DNA of 64,000 bases from Anabaenopsis elenkinii CCIBt3563 (GTDB taxonomy: Bacteria; Cyanobacteriota; Cyanobacteriia; Cyanobacteriales; Nostocaceae). The position numbers were made by a program, and so were the translations under genes. Under the pieces are notes generated by a model. The model was given only the letters and a program-made list of their open reading frames with translations, did no database searches and was not told where the DNA came from. Positions 38,492-47,931 of this stretch are shown piece by piece. The stretch's first letter is position 1. Every line of letters starts with the position of its first letter. The stretch is taken from assembly GCF_015245355.1 (NCBI RefSeq), contig NZ_CP063311.1, positions 161,911 to 225,910 of the forward strand. Direction: 5' to 3'.

Positions 38492-39927
38492 ATGCGATCG
38501 CTTTTAGGATTAATCATTCTTGGTTCCTTCACAACTCCCAGCCTAGCTTGGGCGCAAGAAAACACGCTGAAAATAGTTTATCCGCCAGTAAATCACCAAA
38601 CTAATACAGATAAAATATTTCTTCTGGGAACCGCACCACCAACAGGACAAGTTTTAATTAATAATCAACCCATTAAGCGCAGTAAATCTGGACATTTCGC
38701 CCCTAGCTTTCCCTTGGAGGTGGGAGAAAATCGGTTTACTGTGACTTACGACAATCAACAACTGCAAATACAGGTAACTAGAGTTGATAATCAGCCCAAA
38801 ATCCCCCAAGGATTAGCCTTTGGAGAAAATACCCTTACGCCCCAAGTTGATATTTATCGACTACCAGGAGAAGAAATTTGTTTTAGTGCGATGGCTTCGC
38901 CCGCCGTAGGCATCGCCTCTCCTAATGCTAATGTAAGCGTAAGATTGGGAGAGCAAACTGTTAAGCTATCACCGCAACTAAAACAAATATCTCTACCCAG
39001 TAATTCAGCCATATATATAGATGGTAAAAATCAACCCATCACTCAAATTATCCCAGGGAAATATCAGGGATGTACAAAATTAGGAATATTACCAGATGGA
39101 AAAAAACCAGAATATCAATTAACTCTCAATAGCGAGACAACAACTCAAGTCAGTTCTGGTAAGATTCAAACCCTTTTACCAGCCAAACTTCCAATAGTAG
39201 AAATCATAGCTGAGGCTGGTGTGGCGCGGACAGGCCCCAGTACCACTTATTCACGGTTAACGCCTTTACCCCAAGGTGTGAGAGCATCTGTTACAGGTAA
39301 AGAAGGTGATTGGTTGCGTTTAGACTATGGAGGTTGGATTCATAGTCAAGAAACTCGGATGATTCCAGGTGCAATTCCACCACACTCGATGATTCGCAGT
39401 ATAATTTCGCGGGAATTACCGAAAACAACAGAAATAGTCTTTCCTTTGCAAGTTCCTGTCCCTGTTACTGTAAAACAGGGGGATAAAACTCTTACCCTGA
39501 CTTTACATAACACCACTGCCCAAACAGACACAATTCGCCTAAATGATAACCCTTTAATTTCTCGTCTAGATTGGCAGCAAATAGCTCCTGGCAAGGTGCA
39601 ATATACTTTTAACCTCAAAACAAATCAACAGTGGGGATATAACCTGCAATACCGAGATACAAGCTTAGTTTTAAGTTTGCGTCATCCTCCGGTTCTTCCC
39701 CGCAGACAAACACAACCTTTATCTGGGGTAAAAATTCTGCTGAACGCCGGACATGGTGGGGAAGAATTAGGCGCAGCAGGACCAACAGGTTATTTAGCGA
39801 AAGATTTAAATTTGGTAGTGACAAAACTGTTGCGGGATGAATTGCGGCGACGAGGTGCAACAGTGGTAATGGCTAGAGAAGATGACCGGGATTTGTCTTT
39901 GGTGGAACGTCAGAAAATGATAGAGGA
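38492..39927 (+). pseudogene. second AmiC-type amidase, 5' part (split by an IS)
   Basis: This tandem paralogue has a signal peptide (RSLLGLIILGSFTTPSLAWA), the same beta-rich region, SH3 module (EAGVARTGPSTTYSRL) and AMIN-like linker. The amidase domain is degenerate: NAGHGG replaces DPGHGG, and the zinc-ligand Glu is Ala436 (GYLAKDLNL). The frame is cut after MIE-E by an insertion sequence; the 3' part resumes at 41069. Read-through into the IS ends after nine junk codons at 39952. Because the zinc ligand is already gone, the copy was probably inactive before the insertion. A small palindromic insertion at 38888 adds residues to it. Confidence 0.9.
38888..38916. repeat. 29-bp palindromic repeat inserted in-frame in the second amidase
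   Basis: The stretch starting GCGATGGCTTCG and ending GTAGGCATCGC is a near-palindrome of the kind dispersed in Nostocales genomes. The intact paralogue has FTAIAPPNASV here. This copy has FSAMASPAVG followed by IASPNANV, an in-frame gain of about seven residues. Confidence 0.65.
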
Positions 39928-41068
39928 TAGGAGTTACGCATTGACAGAATAACAAAATAGTGAATTGATAAATATAGGTCGTCTACTTGCTAGGTATCAG
40001 ACAATTAGAAAAATCACGAAACCATCCACAGCGCAATGCAATCTAGACCTATACACCTTATTTTTACTGTCAGAGCCAAAGTTTGGGGGGTGCAGTAGGT
40101 TAGCAGAGATATTAGGAGACGTTTCACATGATAGTGTGAATCGCTTTTTATTGAGAGAGCGATATGAACCGAAAGATTTATTCAACATTATAGAAAAAGT
40201 TATTAACTTGGTAGGAGGAATACTAAGTGTAGATGATACAGTGATAGAAAAGATTTACAGCGACCCCAAAAATGCTGAATTAATCGGTTATTTTTGGTCA
40301 GGTAAAGCCCATAAAACAATTATTGGCTTAAATTTAATCACTCTATATTACAGTGATATTCATGGTAATTCAGTGCCAATAAATTACAGAATATATGATA
40401 AAAAGGAGGGAAAAACAAAAAACGATTATTTTAGAGAAATGGTAAGTGAAATAATAAGCTGGGGAGTCAAACCCAGAATTGTAACAGGTGATAGTTGGTA
40501 TTCAGGAGTAGAAAATTTGAAATTCCTAAAAAACCAGAAATTGGGTTTTCTCTTCGGAATTGAAAAAAATAGAACTGTTTCAAATGAGCCACACAAGTAT
40601 TGTCAAGTAAGCACTCTGGCTATTCCCGAAGAAGGATTAAGGACTCATCTGAAAGAATTTGGATTTATAAAGTTGTTGAGGAAAGACTTTAAAAAAGAAG
40701 ACTCTAGACACTATATTTTGTATCTTCCAGATGAGGAAAGAATCGAGGATATAACTAGAAATGAATTTATGACAATTCATGATACTCATTGGGGAATTGA
40801 AACCTTTCATCGAGCCATAAAACAAGTATGTGGAATTTGTCGGTTCATGGTTAGGGATACTCATGCAATTAAGACTCACATCTTTTGTTCACTTCAAGCT
40901 TTTGTTAAGTTGGAGTTTATGCGCTCTGAAAAAATAATTAGCAATTGGTATGAAATACAACGGAATCTGTTTACTTTAGTTGTACGTGAGCATATTTTTG
41001 CTAATCTTAATAGCGATCGCATGATCTAGATATCATAGATCATATTTTTTGTCAATGCGTAAGTCCTA
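39928..41068 (+). mobile_element. complete DDE insertion sequence, 1141 bp
   Basis: The ends are TAGGAGTTACGCATTGACA at 39928 and the complement of TAGGACTTACGCATTGACA at 41068, a 19-base terminal inverted repeat with 18 matches. The flanks are a direct 5-base duplication GAGGA (39923-39927 and 41069-41073). Removing the IS and one duplicate restores the amidase reading frame (MIEENEP). One transposase gene fills the element. The family is probably in the IS4/IS701 range; the TIR start GGACTTACGCA is common in cyanobacteria. Confidence 0.93.
39965..41029 (+). CDS. DDE transposase (IS4/IS701-like)
   Basis: This 354-residue transposase has the DDE triad visible as VDDTVIEKIY (first Asp), VTGDSWYSGVENLKFL (second Asp) and HWGIETFHRAIKQV (Glu, in the Y-(2)-R-like E-(6)-K context). 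An insertion of beta character lies between the second Asp and the Glu. It appears intact and could be active. The TTG at 39965 is the likely start, 37 bases inside the IS left end. It is the only gene of the IS splitting the second amidase. Confidence 0.88.
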   Translation: MINIGRLLARYQTIRKITKPSTAQCNLDLYTLFLLSEPKFGGCSRLAEILGDVSHDSVNRFLLRERYEPKDLFNIIEKVINLVGGILSVDDTVIEKIYSDPKNAELIGYFWSGKAHKTIIGLNLITLYYSDIHGNSVPINYRIYDKKEGKTKNDYFREMVSEIISWGVKPRIVTGDSWYSGVENLKFLKNQKLGFLFGIEKNRTVSNEPHKYCQVSTLAIPEEGLRTHLKEFGFIKLLRKDFKKEDSRHYILYLPDEERIEDITRNEFMTIHDTHWGIETFHRAIKQVCGICRFMVRDTHAIKTHIFCSLQAFVKLEFMRSEKIISNWYEIQRNLFTLVVREHIFANLNSDRMI

Positions 41069-41413
41069 GAGGAAAATGAACCTGCGATGGCACTGACTTT
41101 TCATTATCGATTTTTGGCTGATGATGGTGATGCGGAAAATACTAAGGGAGTTAGTAGTTATTGGTATCATCCCCAAGCGCACAGTTTAGCTGTGTTACTG
41201 CAAAATCGGTTAGTGCAAAATTTGGGTAGGTCTTCTTTTGGGGTGTATTGGAATAATTTAGCGCTAACACGTCCCCATTCTGCGCCATCGGTTTTATTGG
41301 AGTTGGGTTTTATGAGTAACCCTGATGATTTTGAGTTGGCGATGGATGTTCAGGAACAAAGGAGGTTAGCGAGGGTTTTGGCTGAGGGTGTTGTGGAGTG
41401 GTTTAAGAAATGA
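41069..41413 (+). pseudogene. second AmiC-type amidase, 3' part
   Basis: This is the continuation of the split paralogue after the IS. It begins with the duplicated GAGGA target, then ENEPAMALTFHYRFL, DAENTKGVSSYWYHPQAHSLAVLL and PSVLLELGFMSNP (catalytic Glu kept), and ends like the intact copy. The third zinc-site block is changed (TFHYRF against SIHYNA). An ATG at 41087 could give a stray 108-residue product without signal peptide; I see no promoter for it. Confidence 0.85.
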
Positions 41414-41739
41414 TTTTTATCACGCAAAGGCGCAAAGTCGCACAGAGAAAGAGGAGTTGGGATTTTAGGGTGGTTCATCATTCAAAAAATCTGGATTATT
41501 CATAATTCCGTAATTTTACGTATTTAATTTAGCTTGTTTGTTTAAAATCAAGCGAGTGTAAATGTAATGTCAAGTCAAGCAGACTCTCAAAATCTCTGCT
41601 ACTGTGCGTGAAATAAACCCCCAAACCAGTATAAAATTAGAAAATGTATAGCGATCGCAACTAACCCGAAACTGATATGCTTTACAGACATGGTGACTGA
41701 CTTGACGCATTGAACAATAATGTCTTGTTCATGTGGTAA
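41414..41739. other. intergenic stretch with a dispersed CAAAGGCGCAAAG repeat
   Basis: The stretch starts with ACGCAAAGGCGCAAAGTCGCA (41420-41440), a common dispersed motif of filamentous cyanobacteria. A reversed relative, TTTGCGCCTTTGCGCCTTTGC, lies at 42330-42350 beyond the DUF2085 gene. Nothing else is recognised. Confidence 0.45.
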
Positions 41740-42321
41740 CTATCGGTGAGCTTCTTTTTTGATTCTATGCCATTGGCTGCTGAAATTTGTCCGTTTACCT
41801 TGTTGCCAACCGTGCAGAAGCGGCATAGTAAATAAACCCCAAACCAAACCCGTAATTAACCCAAACGGTGTAACTAAATAATTGTTAAAATCCCACAACC
41901 CAAAAACCTGGGCCGCTAATTCCAAGGGGTAAGCCATCATCAACACACTGGCTAAGGCTGCACCATTCCAGCCGTATTGACTTAACCAGTAAAAACCTTT
42001 ACCACCGGTTACCCCATACAACAAGCGAGTCACTAGCAACCCCGTCACAGTACCATAGCAGCGCATACACACAGCCATAATAAACGGGGGTGCTAAGTCT
42101 AGTCCCATATGAGGTTGCGGACAGACATGATTACCCATGAAGTAAATAATATCCGCAATCCAACTTAGCAAAGACACATCAGACGCAGCCAAGAAAGGAG
42201 CAAGAGGAGGACCAAAAACCATCCCCACCAACAGGAAATCAGCAATAAAACCGACCCAATTAATCTGTACATCTTGCTGATAGCGATAGCGTGGCCTTAG
42301 CCATAAAACTACTCTAGTCAT
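41740..42321 (-). CDS. DUF2085 family membrane protein
   Basis: This 193-residue protein has about four membrane segments. It carries the DUF2085 cysteine blocks GNHVCPQPHMG and MAVCMRCYGTVTGLL, whose Cys/His pattern suggests a metal or redox site at the membrane face. The family is widespread and uncharacterised. It lies 40 bases downstream of agrE on the same strand, with a dispersed GCGCAAAG repeat in between. Confidence 0.85.
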   Translation of the reverse strand: MTRVVLWLRPRYRYQQDVQINWVGFIADFLLVGMVFGPPLAPFLAASDVSLLSWIADIIYFMGNHVCPQPHMGLDLAPPFIMAVCMRCYGTVTGLLVTRLLYGVTGGKGFYWLSQYGWNGAALASVLMMAYPLELAAQVFGLWDFNNYLVTPFGLITGLVWGLFTMPLLHGWQQGKRTNFSSQWHRIKKEAHR

Positions 42322-42361
42322 CTTCTTCTTTGCGCCTTTGCGCCTTTGCCTGCAACATTTC

Positions 42362-44473
42362 TTAACCTACACTAGCCACATAGGGACTTGTCAACTTATC
42401 CAACTGCTGAATTAACAGACTCAGGAATAAACCTACATCTGTCACCACACCTACTGATTCTACAGAACCGCGATCGCTTAATTTAGTGACTACAGCTGGA
42501 TTAATATCTACACACACCATTTTCACCCCAGCCGGAGTCATATTTCCCACCCCAATAGAGTGCAGCATACTAGATAGCATTAAAACCATCTCCGCTCCTT
42601 GAATCAGTTGGGCGTATTCCTCCTGGGCTTTAATCAAATTCATTTGGGTATCAGGTAAAGGTCCATCATCCCGAATGGAACCAGCTAGGCTGAAAGGTAC
42701 GTTATTCGTGATACACTCATACATGACACCACTGGGAATCACTCCAGCTGCTACAGCCTTGGCAATGCTACCATAACGGCGGATAGTGTTAATTACCTTC
42801 AGGTGATGGCGATGTCCCCCCCGGACGGCAACCCCTCGTTTCATGTCTACACCCAGGGAAGTCCCCATCATATTTTGCTCCATGTCGTGGACTGCGATCG
42901 CATTCCCCCCTAAGAGCGCCTGTACATATCCTTCCCGAATTAACCGCGCTAAGTGTTCACCGCCCCCTGTGTGAATCACTACTGGGCCTGCCGTCACAAC
43001 TACTTTACCACCAGCATCCCTAATTTTACGTAACTCCCAGGCTACTTGCTCCACCACTAATTCTACACGTCTTTCGCTGGAAACCCCCGAAGACATAAAG
43101 GTAAATTCTTGAGCATGACGCTGTTCCCGTGATTCGTTTTTGCGGATGCTACGGATACCTTGCACATCTACAACTACCCTATCACCCACCTCTAGATTAC
43201 GTAATATTTTACACTGAGCCACCAAACCGTTGGCAGTTTGAGTAATGGCGATCGCTCCATCCATGCGCTGATTCTGGACTTTGATCCACTCACCATTAAT
43301 CCGTACTTCCGTCGGATAAATAGTACTAACGTAGAAATCATCAGGAGCCACACCGGCTTGAACTACAGGGACCAGTTTAGCATCCCGTTCATCTTGGGGT
43401 AAATCCACAGCCCCCAAATCAATTAACCCAGAGATGATTTCTTCCATTACCTCATGGGAAGGTGCAGAAACTTTCACCTCAGCAGCTGATGTACTCTGGC
43501 GTTGTTCTCCCAAGCTGAACTTCATCACTTGAAAGCTACCACCACCATCTACAATCAAATCTAGGGCCTGGTTAATCACACCAGAGTCGAGTAAGTGTCC
43601 TTCCAAGCGAATAATCCGGCTTTCTACAGAAACATTGGCATGAATATTAATATCTATTGGCTCGGTTACACGTAGAGTCAGACACTTAGCAGCACCACCA
43701 GCTTTGAGAAATTCTGTGAGTGGAGTTTCAATAACTCGGAATCCTGCATCTGTTAAACTTGCTTTTAAAGCATTGCTGGCTTTATTCATAATCACAATGC
43801 TGTCTACATTCACCGCATTACAGGCAAAATTGACAGCATCCGGTTCAGTAATTGCTATGCGTTTTTCTGGTGCAACCCGCATCTCGATTAAGCGGTTAGA
43901 ATAGGCATCAAAAGCGCCAGGATAATATAATAAATAGCCGTTAGCTAAAGGACAAAAGCAAGTATCTAAGTGATAGAAGCGCTCATCAGTTAAACGCAGG
44001 GATAACACCTCAATATCTAGCCATTTAGCTAAATACGGGTGAGAATCTAATTCAGAACGAAAACCATATCCTGCCCATAACCAACGTCCTTCCCTATCTA
44101 ACAGTGCATCACCAGCACCTTCAAAAGGTAAGTCTTTAGGGAGTAAATGAACTGTATAACCGTTTTCTTCAAACCAAGTTTTAAAGAAAGGTTCTTCCCC
44201 TTGACGTTCTTTGTGCAGAAATCGACTCAGGACGACGTTTTCCCCCAAGACTAACCCAGCATTGGCGGTAAATACCATGTCGGGCCAACCTATTTGGGGC
44301 GTTACTAAATCTACGATAGCGTGTTGTTTAAGGATGTTATAGAGTTTGTGCCACTGTTCCACAGCGCGATCGCGCGAAGACTTATGAATATTCCCTTCCA
44401 TCCAGGGATTAATCACATAGTCTACATCATAGTGGTCAGGGGCACACATCAAGAAACGAATCGGAGAAGTCAT
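42362..44473 (-). CDS. agrE: AgrE/ArgZ-type arginine-guanidine-removing enzyme with ornithine cyclodeaminase-like domain
   Basis: This 703-residue protein has an N-terminal GME-superfamily domain (residues 1-270) with H168 (FYHLDTCFCPL) and nucleophile C264 (GGAAKCLTLRV), as in ArgZ/AgrE. That domain hydrolyses arginine to ornithine and ammonia. The C-terminal LOR/SDH-type domain (VVVTAGPVVIHTGGGEHLARL, AVRGGHRHHLKVINTIRRYG) in Anabaena AgrE turns ornithine into proline. In nitrogen-fixing filaments this pathway serves cyanophycin-derived arginine in vegetative cells. Size and order match the Anabaena protein. The start ATG at 44473 is well supported by the conserved RFLMCAPDHYDV N-terminus. 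Confidence 0.95.
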   Translation of the reverse strand: MTSPIRFLMCAPDHYDVDYVINPWMEGNIHKSSRDRAVEQWHKLYNILKQHAIVDLVTPQIGWPDMVFTANAGLVLGENVVLSRFLHKERQGEEPFFKTWFEENGYTVHLLPKDLPFEGAGDALLDREGRWLWAGYGFRSELDSHPYLAKWLDIEVLSLRLTDERFYHLDTCFCPLANGYLLYYPGAFDAYSNRLIEMRVAPEKRIAITEPDAVNFACNAVNVDSIVIMNKASNALKASLTDAGFRVIETPLTEFLKAGGAAKCLTLRVTEPIDINIHANVSVESRIIRLEGHLLDSGVINQALDLIVDGGGSFQVMKFSLGEQRQSTSAAEVKVSAPSHEVMEEIISGLIDLGAVDLPQDERDAKLVPVVQAGVAPDDFYVSTIYPTEVRINGEWIKVQNQRMDGAIAITQTANGLVAQCKILRNLEVGDRVVVDVQGIRSIRKNESREQRHAQEFTFMSSGVSSERRVELVVEQVAWELRKIRDAGGKVVVTAGPVVIHTGGGEHLARLIREGYVQALLGGNAIAVHDMEQNMMGTSLGVDMKRGVAVRGGHRHHLKVINTIRRYGSIAKAVAAGVIPSGVMYECITNNVPFSLAGSIRDDGPLPDTQMNLIKAQEEYAQLIQGAEMVLMLSSMLHSIGVGNMTPAGVKMVCVDINPAVVTKLSDRGSVESVGVVTDVGLFLSLLIQQLDKLTSPYVASVG

Positions 44474-44855
44474 AGAAATATTACCAGTGTTGAGATCCTA
44501 CAAGCCTACTTCAAAGATAGTTTTTTTGTCCTTTTAATTTCCCTAACTACCAGAACTTAACGAAAGTCTTTCTTGACCTTGCCATCACTCTACCCGGAAA
44601 TACTGATAAGTTAGCACACAAACTTTAAACCTATTCTATTTACCGGGTCAAGATTAGGGGGATGCCAAGAAAATGAAATTGCCACAATGGCATGAGGTTA
44701 ACCCACGGAAATAGACTAAGATGAATAGGCTAGTTCTTTAACCAGTCCCCTCTTTGGTGATTACGTTTTTTTAAGCCGAGGCATAGTATAGCTTCCTCCT
44801 CCCCGCGAAGAAGTGGTAATATGACCAAGTAACTGAGAATAACTGGCAATAGGCT
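44474..44855. other. divergent intergenic stretch agrE / TonB-like gene
   Basis: These 382 bases should hold both promoters. No clear NtcA site (GTA-N8-TAC) was found near agrE. A small GC-richer stretch at 44790-44830 precedes the rightward gene. Nothing else is recognised. Confidence 0.4.
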
Positions 44856-46424
44856 ATGAGTTTTTCTAGCATTACCTTAGAATATCGTTCACAAGAAGTT
44901 AAGACTCTCAAATATTTTCTGATTTACAGTCTCATTGGTTCTCTGGTACTTCATATTGGCGTACTGTCATCACTGTTAGCTTATCTCCTGCGGAGTAACC
45001 CGCAGCAAATAGAAGATCAACCAATAGAAGTGGTGATGATTGATTTTCCTATTCCAGAAGTAGAAAAACCACCCGCACCAATTCCCCAACCAGAAAGATT
45101 ACCAGAACCTCGCCAGATTATTACCAGTAACCATACCTCACCCAGTCCAGCTAGAAATCAAACTGTAACCCAGTCTAAGCCAGAAATTACTCAACAGCAA
45201 CCTGTAGTTACACTCAGACAAACCCCAATCACCCCACCACCTGCAAAAGTTGAAAGTGTCATAACTCCCACTGTTCCACCGCCAACACCACAAACCACAG
45301 CCACTGTATCTAGGCTACAATCTGTACTAAGTTCACAAACATCAGAAGCAACAACAGTTACTCCCCCCACTCAAACTGTTGAAAGTGTCAAAACTCCCCC
45401 AGTTTCACCGCCAACACCAACAAACACAGCCACTGTATCTAGGCTACAATCTGTACTAAGTTCACAAACATCAGAAGCAACAACAGTTACTCCCCCCACT
45501 CAAAGTAGTGAAAAACTTCAAGGGGTATTGACTGGTATAAGAGATTCTAGAGTCACACCGGGAAATAATGCTACCGTTAATACGGTAGAGTCAAACCAAC
45601 CCAGTGGCACAAGTGCACTCTCCACACCAAATACTGGCACTAGCACCAATACAGTATCAGTACAGCCTTCCACACCCCCAACACCACTCCCGAGTAATAC
45701 TAGAGCAGAAAGTACCAATCGACCTGGTAATTCCCGTAGATCATCTAGTGGACGTGCAGCTTGTGTTAGGTGTAATACTAACTATCCAGAATTTGCCAGA
45801 CGCCAAGGTATCGAAGGCAGACCACGACTTTCTGTTGATATTGATGCCCAAGGTAATGTTACCAATGTCCGTATTCTCAGGTCAAGCGGTAACAGAAGAT
45901 TGGATCAAGAAATCAAAAGACAAGCTAGTAATTGGAAATTGCAACCCACCGAAGGCGGAAGACAAGGGATATCAATAGACACTAATTTAATGCTGGAAGG
46001 TTCACAGCGACACCGCCAAGTCCAAGAACGGAAAAGAAAGCAAGAAACCAGCGGTTCCAGGGAAACAAGTCGCCAAACAGAATCATCTGGTTCCAGTCCC
46101 ACAGCAAGTACAAGCACTCCCACCAGGTCAAACCCAGTTAGACGAGTCAGACAACAACCTCAGACGGAGCAAAACACCGCCGCGGGTTCATCCTCTGGAC
46201 AAGGAAAGACCCCTACACCGGGAAATGTGAGAGATTCTTTGCGCAATACCCGCCGTCAGGAAACCTCTACTAATTCTGTCACACCACCAGGGGAAACAAG
46301 TACAAATCCCCCGCTGACCACAAACAATACTTCTTCTAGTCAAAATCAGTTACGAGACGCTTTACGCCGTAGTCGCCAACCTGCTGAATTAACCCCGCCC
46401 ACCTCATCACCAGAGTCGGAATGA
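44856..46424 (+). CDS. TonB-like energy transducer with long low-complexity tails
   Basis: This 522-residue protein has a cytoplasmic N-terminus and one membrane segment (residues 18-46) with the TonB-type Ser...His pattern (SLIGSLVLHIGVL). A Pro/Thr/Ser-rich periplasmic spacer follows, then a TonB C-terminal-type domain (about residues 300-375: YPEFARRQGIEGRPRLSVDI and VRILRSSGNRRLDQEI), and unusually another 145 residues of low complexity. It should pass proton-motive force to outer-membrane receptors for iron or B12. Two 43-residue repeats occur in the spacer. A cysteine pair (CVRC) precedes the domain. No ExbB/ExbD genes are adjacent. Confidence 0.85.
   Translation: MSFSSITLEYRSQEVKTLKYFLIYSLIGSLVLHIGVLSSLLAYLLRSNPQQIEDQPIEVVMIDFPIPEVEKPPAPIPQPERLPEPRQIITSNHTSPSPARNQTVTQSKPEITQQQPVVTLRQTPITPPPAKVESVITPTVPPPTPQTTATVSRLQSVLSSQTSEATTVTPPTQTVESVKTPPVSPPTPTNTATVSRLQSVLSSQTSEATTVTPPTQSSEKLQGVLTGIRDSRVTPGNNATVNTVESNQPSGTSALSTPNTGTSTNTVSVQPSTPPTPLPSNTRAESTNRPGNSRRSSSGRAACVRCNTNYPEFARRQGIEGRPRLSVDIDAQGNVTNVRILRSSGNRRLDQEIKRQASNWKLQPTEGGRQGISIDTNLMLEGSQRHRQVQERKRKQETSGSRETSRQTESSGSSPTASTSTPTRSNPVRRVRQQPQTEQNTAAGSSSGQGKTPTPGNVRDSLRNTRRQETSTNSVTPPGETSTNPPLTTNNTSSSQNQLRDALRRSRQPAELTPPTSSPESE
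45249..45506 (+). repeat. two tandem 129-bp repeats inside the TonB-like gene
   Basis: Units start at 45249 and 45378 (VESV-x-TP... to ...TPPTQ). The inner part, from CACTGTATCTAGGC to the CCCCCCACTCAA end, is nearly identical in DNA, including silent positions. This shows a recent duplication within the spacer. Confidence 0.8.
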
Positions 46425-46480
46425 TAAGTAGCAAATGAACAGTTTTTGTTTTATTGCCATAGAATAGAAATAAAGTTTAT

Positions 46481-47896
46481 ATGCTTAACCCTGACTCAGC
46501 ATCATTGCCCATGATTACTTCTAATCGCCGTTACCACATTATTACCTTCGGTTGTCAAATGAATAAAGCCGACTCAGAGCGCATGGCTGGTATTTTAGAA
46601 GACATGGGCTTTGCATGGTCGGAAGACCCTAATGATGCGGATTTGATTCTTTACAATACTTGTACAATACGAGATAACGCTGAACATAAGGTATATTCTT
46701 ACCTCGGTAGACAAGCCAAACGTAAACACGAGCAGCCGGATTTAACCTTGATTGTTGCTGGTTGTGTTGCCCAGCAGGAGGGAGAAGCCCTATTACGACG
46801 AGTGCCAGAATTAGATCTAGTCATGGGGCCACAACACGCTAACCGTCTCAAAGATTTGCTGACCTCGGTATTTGATGGTAATCAAGTGGTGGCTACTGAG
46901 TCGGTTCACATTATGGAGGATATCACCCAACCTCGAAGAGATAGCAGTGTCACGGCCTGGGTGAATGTCATTTATGGCTGTAATGAACGCTGCACCTATT
47001 GTGTGGTTCCTAATGTCCGTGGTGTGGAACAATCTCGCACTCCGGAGGCTATCCGCGCGGAAATGGAGGAACTGGGGAGACAAGGTTACAAGGAAATTAC
47101 CCTCCTGGGGCAAAATATTGATGCTTACGGTCGAGATTTGCCCGGTAGAACTCCCGATAGCTTGCGTAGCGTACCTATAGGTCGTCATCTGTATAATTTC
47201 ACGGATTTACTTTATTATGTCCATGATGTTCCAGGTATTGAAAGGCTGCGATTTGCTACGAGTCATCCACGTTATTTTACGGAGCGATTAATAAGGGCTT
47301 GTGCTGAATTACCCAAGGTGTGTGAACACTTTCACATTCCCTTTCAGTCAGGGGACAATGAGGTGTTAAAGGCAATGTCACGGGGTTATACTCAGGAGAA
47401 ATATCGCCGGATTATTGATACTATTCGGCAGTATATGCCCGATGCTTCTATTAGTGGTGATGCTATTGTGGGCTTCCCCGGGGAGACGGAGGCACAATTT
47501 GAAAATACCCTGAAGTTGGTAGAAGATATTGGTTTTGACTTGTTAAATACAGCTGCTTATTCCCCCCGTCCCGGTACACCGGCTGCTTTATGGTCTGATC
47601 AACTCAGTGAAGAGGTGAAAAGCGATCGCCTACAAAGATTAAACCATTTAGTTAATATTAAAGCATCCGAGCGATCACAGCGCTACAAGGGACGCATTGA
47701 AGAAGTTTTAGTAGAAGCCCAAAACCCCAAAGATACGACTCAAGTCATGGGACGTACTCGCGGGAATCGTTTAACTTTCTTTAATGGGGATATAAATATA
47801 TTAAAAGGGCAAGTTGTCAAGGTGAAAATTAGTGAAGTTCGGGCTTTTAGTTTGACAGGTAACCCCTTAGAAGTGCGCGAAGCAGTCCCTGTGTGA
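46481..47896 (+). CDS. miaB: tRNA-2-methylthio-N6-dimethylallyladenosine synthase
   Basis: MiaB adds a methylthio group to i6A37 of tRNAs reading UNN codons. The 471-residue protein has an N-terminal UPF0004 domain with cluster ligands C25, C61 and C95, the radical SAM motif C167-x3-C171-x2-C174 (GCNERCTYC), and a C-terminal TRAM domain ([12 protein letters not shown]...[18 protein letters not shown]). Two iron-sulfur clusters are expected. The start is at ATG 46481 or ATG 46511; family alignment begins near the second. The gene stands alone. Confidence 0.97.
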   Translation: MLNPDSASLPMITSNRRYHIITFGCQMNKADSERMAGILEDMGFAWSEDPNDADLILYNTCTIRDNAEHKVYSYLGRQAKRKHEQPDLTLIVAGCVAQQEGEALLRRVPELDLVMGPQHANRLKDLLTSVFDGNQVVATESVHIMEDITQPRRDSSVTAWVNVIYGCNERCTYCVVPNVRGVEQSRTPEAIRAEMEELGRQGYKEITLLGQNIDAYGRDLPGRTPDSLRSVPIGRHLYNFTDLLYYVHDVPGIERLRFATSHPRYFTERLIRACAELPKVCEHFHIPFQSGDNEVLKAMSRGYTQEKYRRIIDTIRQYMPDASISGDAIVGFPGETEAQFENTLKLVEDIGFDLLNTAAYSPRPGTPAALWSDQLSEEVKSDRLQRLNHLVNIKASERSQRYKGRIEEVLVEAQNPKDTTQVMGRTRGNRLTFFNGDINILKGQVVKVKISEVRAFSLTGNPLEVREAVPV

Positions 47897-47931
47897 TTTA
47901 AGACTTACTCCTGGAGTCCTAATTTTGTGAA

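Noticed and set aside
44474..44855. NtcA-binding site upstream of agrE
   Set aside because: No GTA-N8-TAC with a properly placed -10 box was found.
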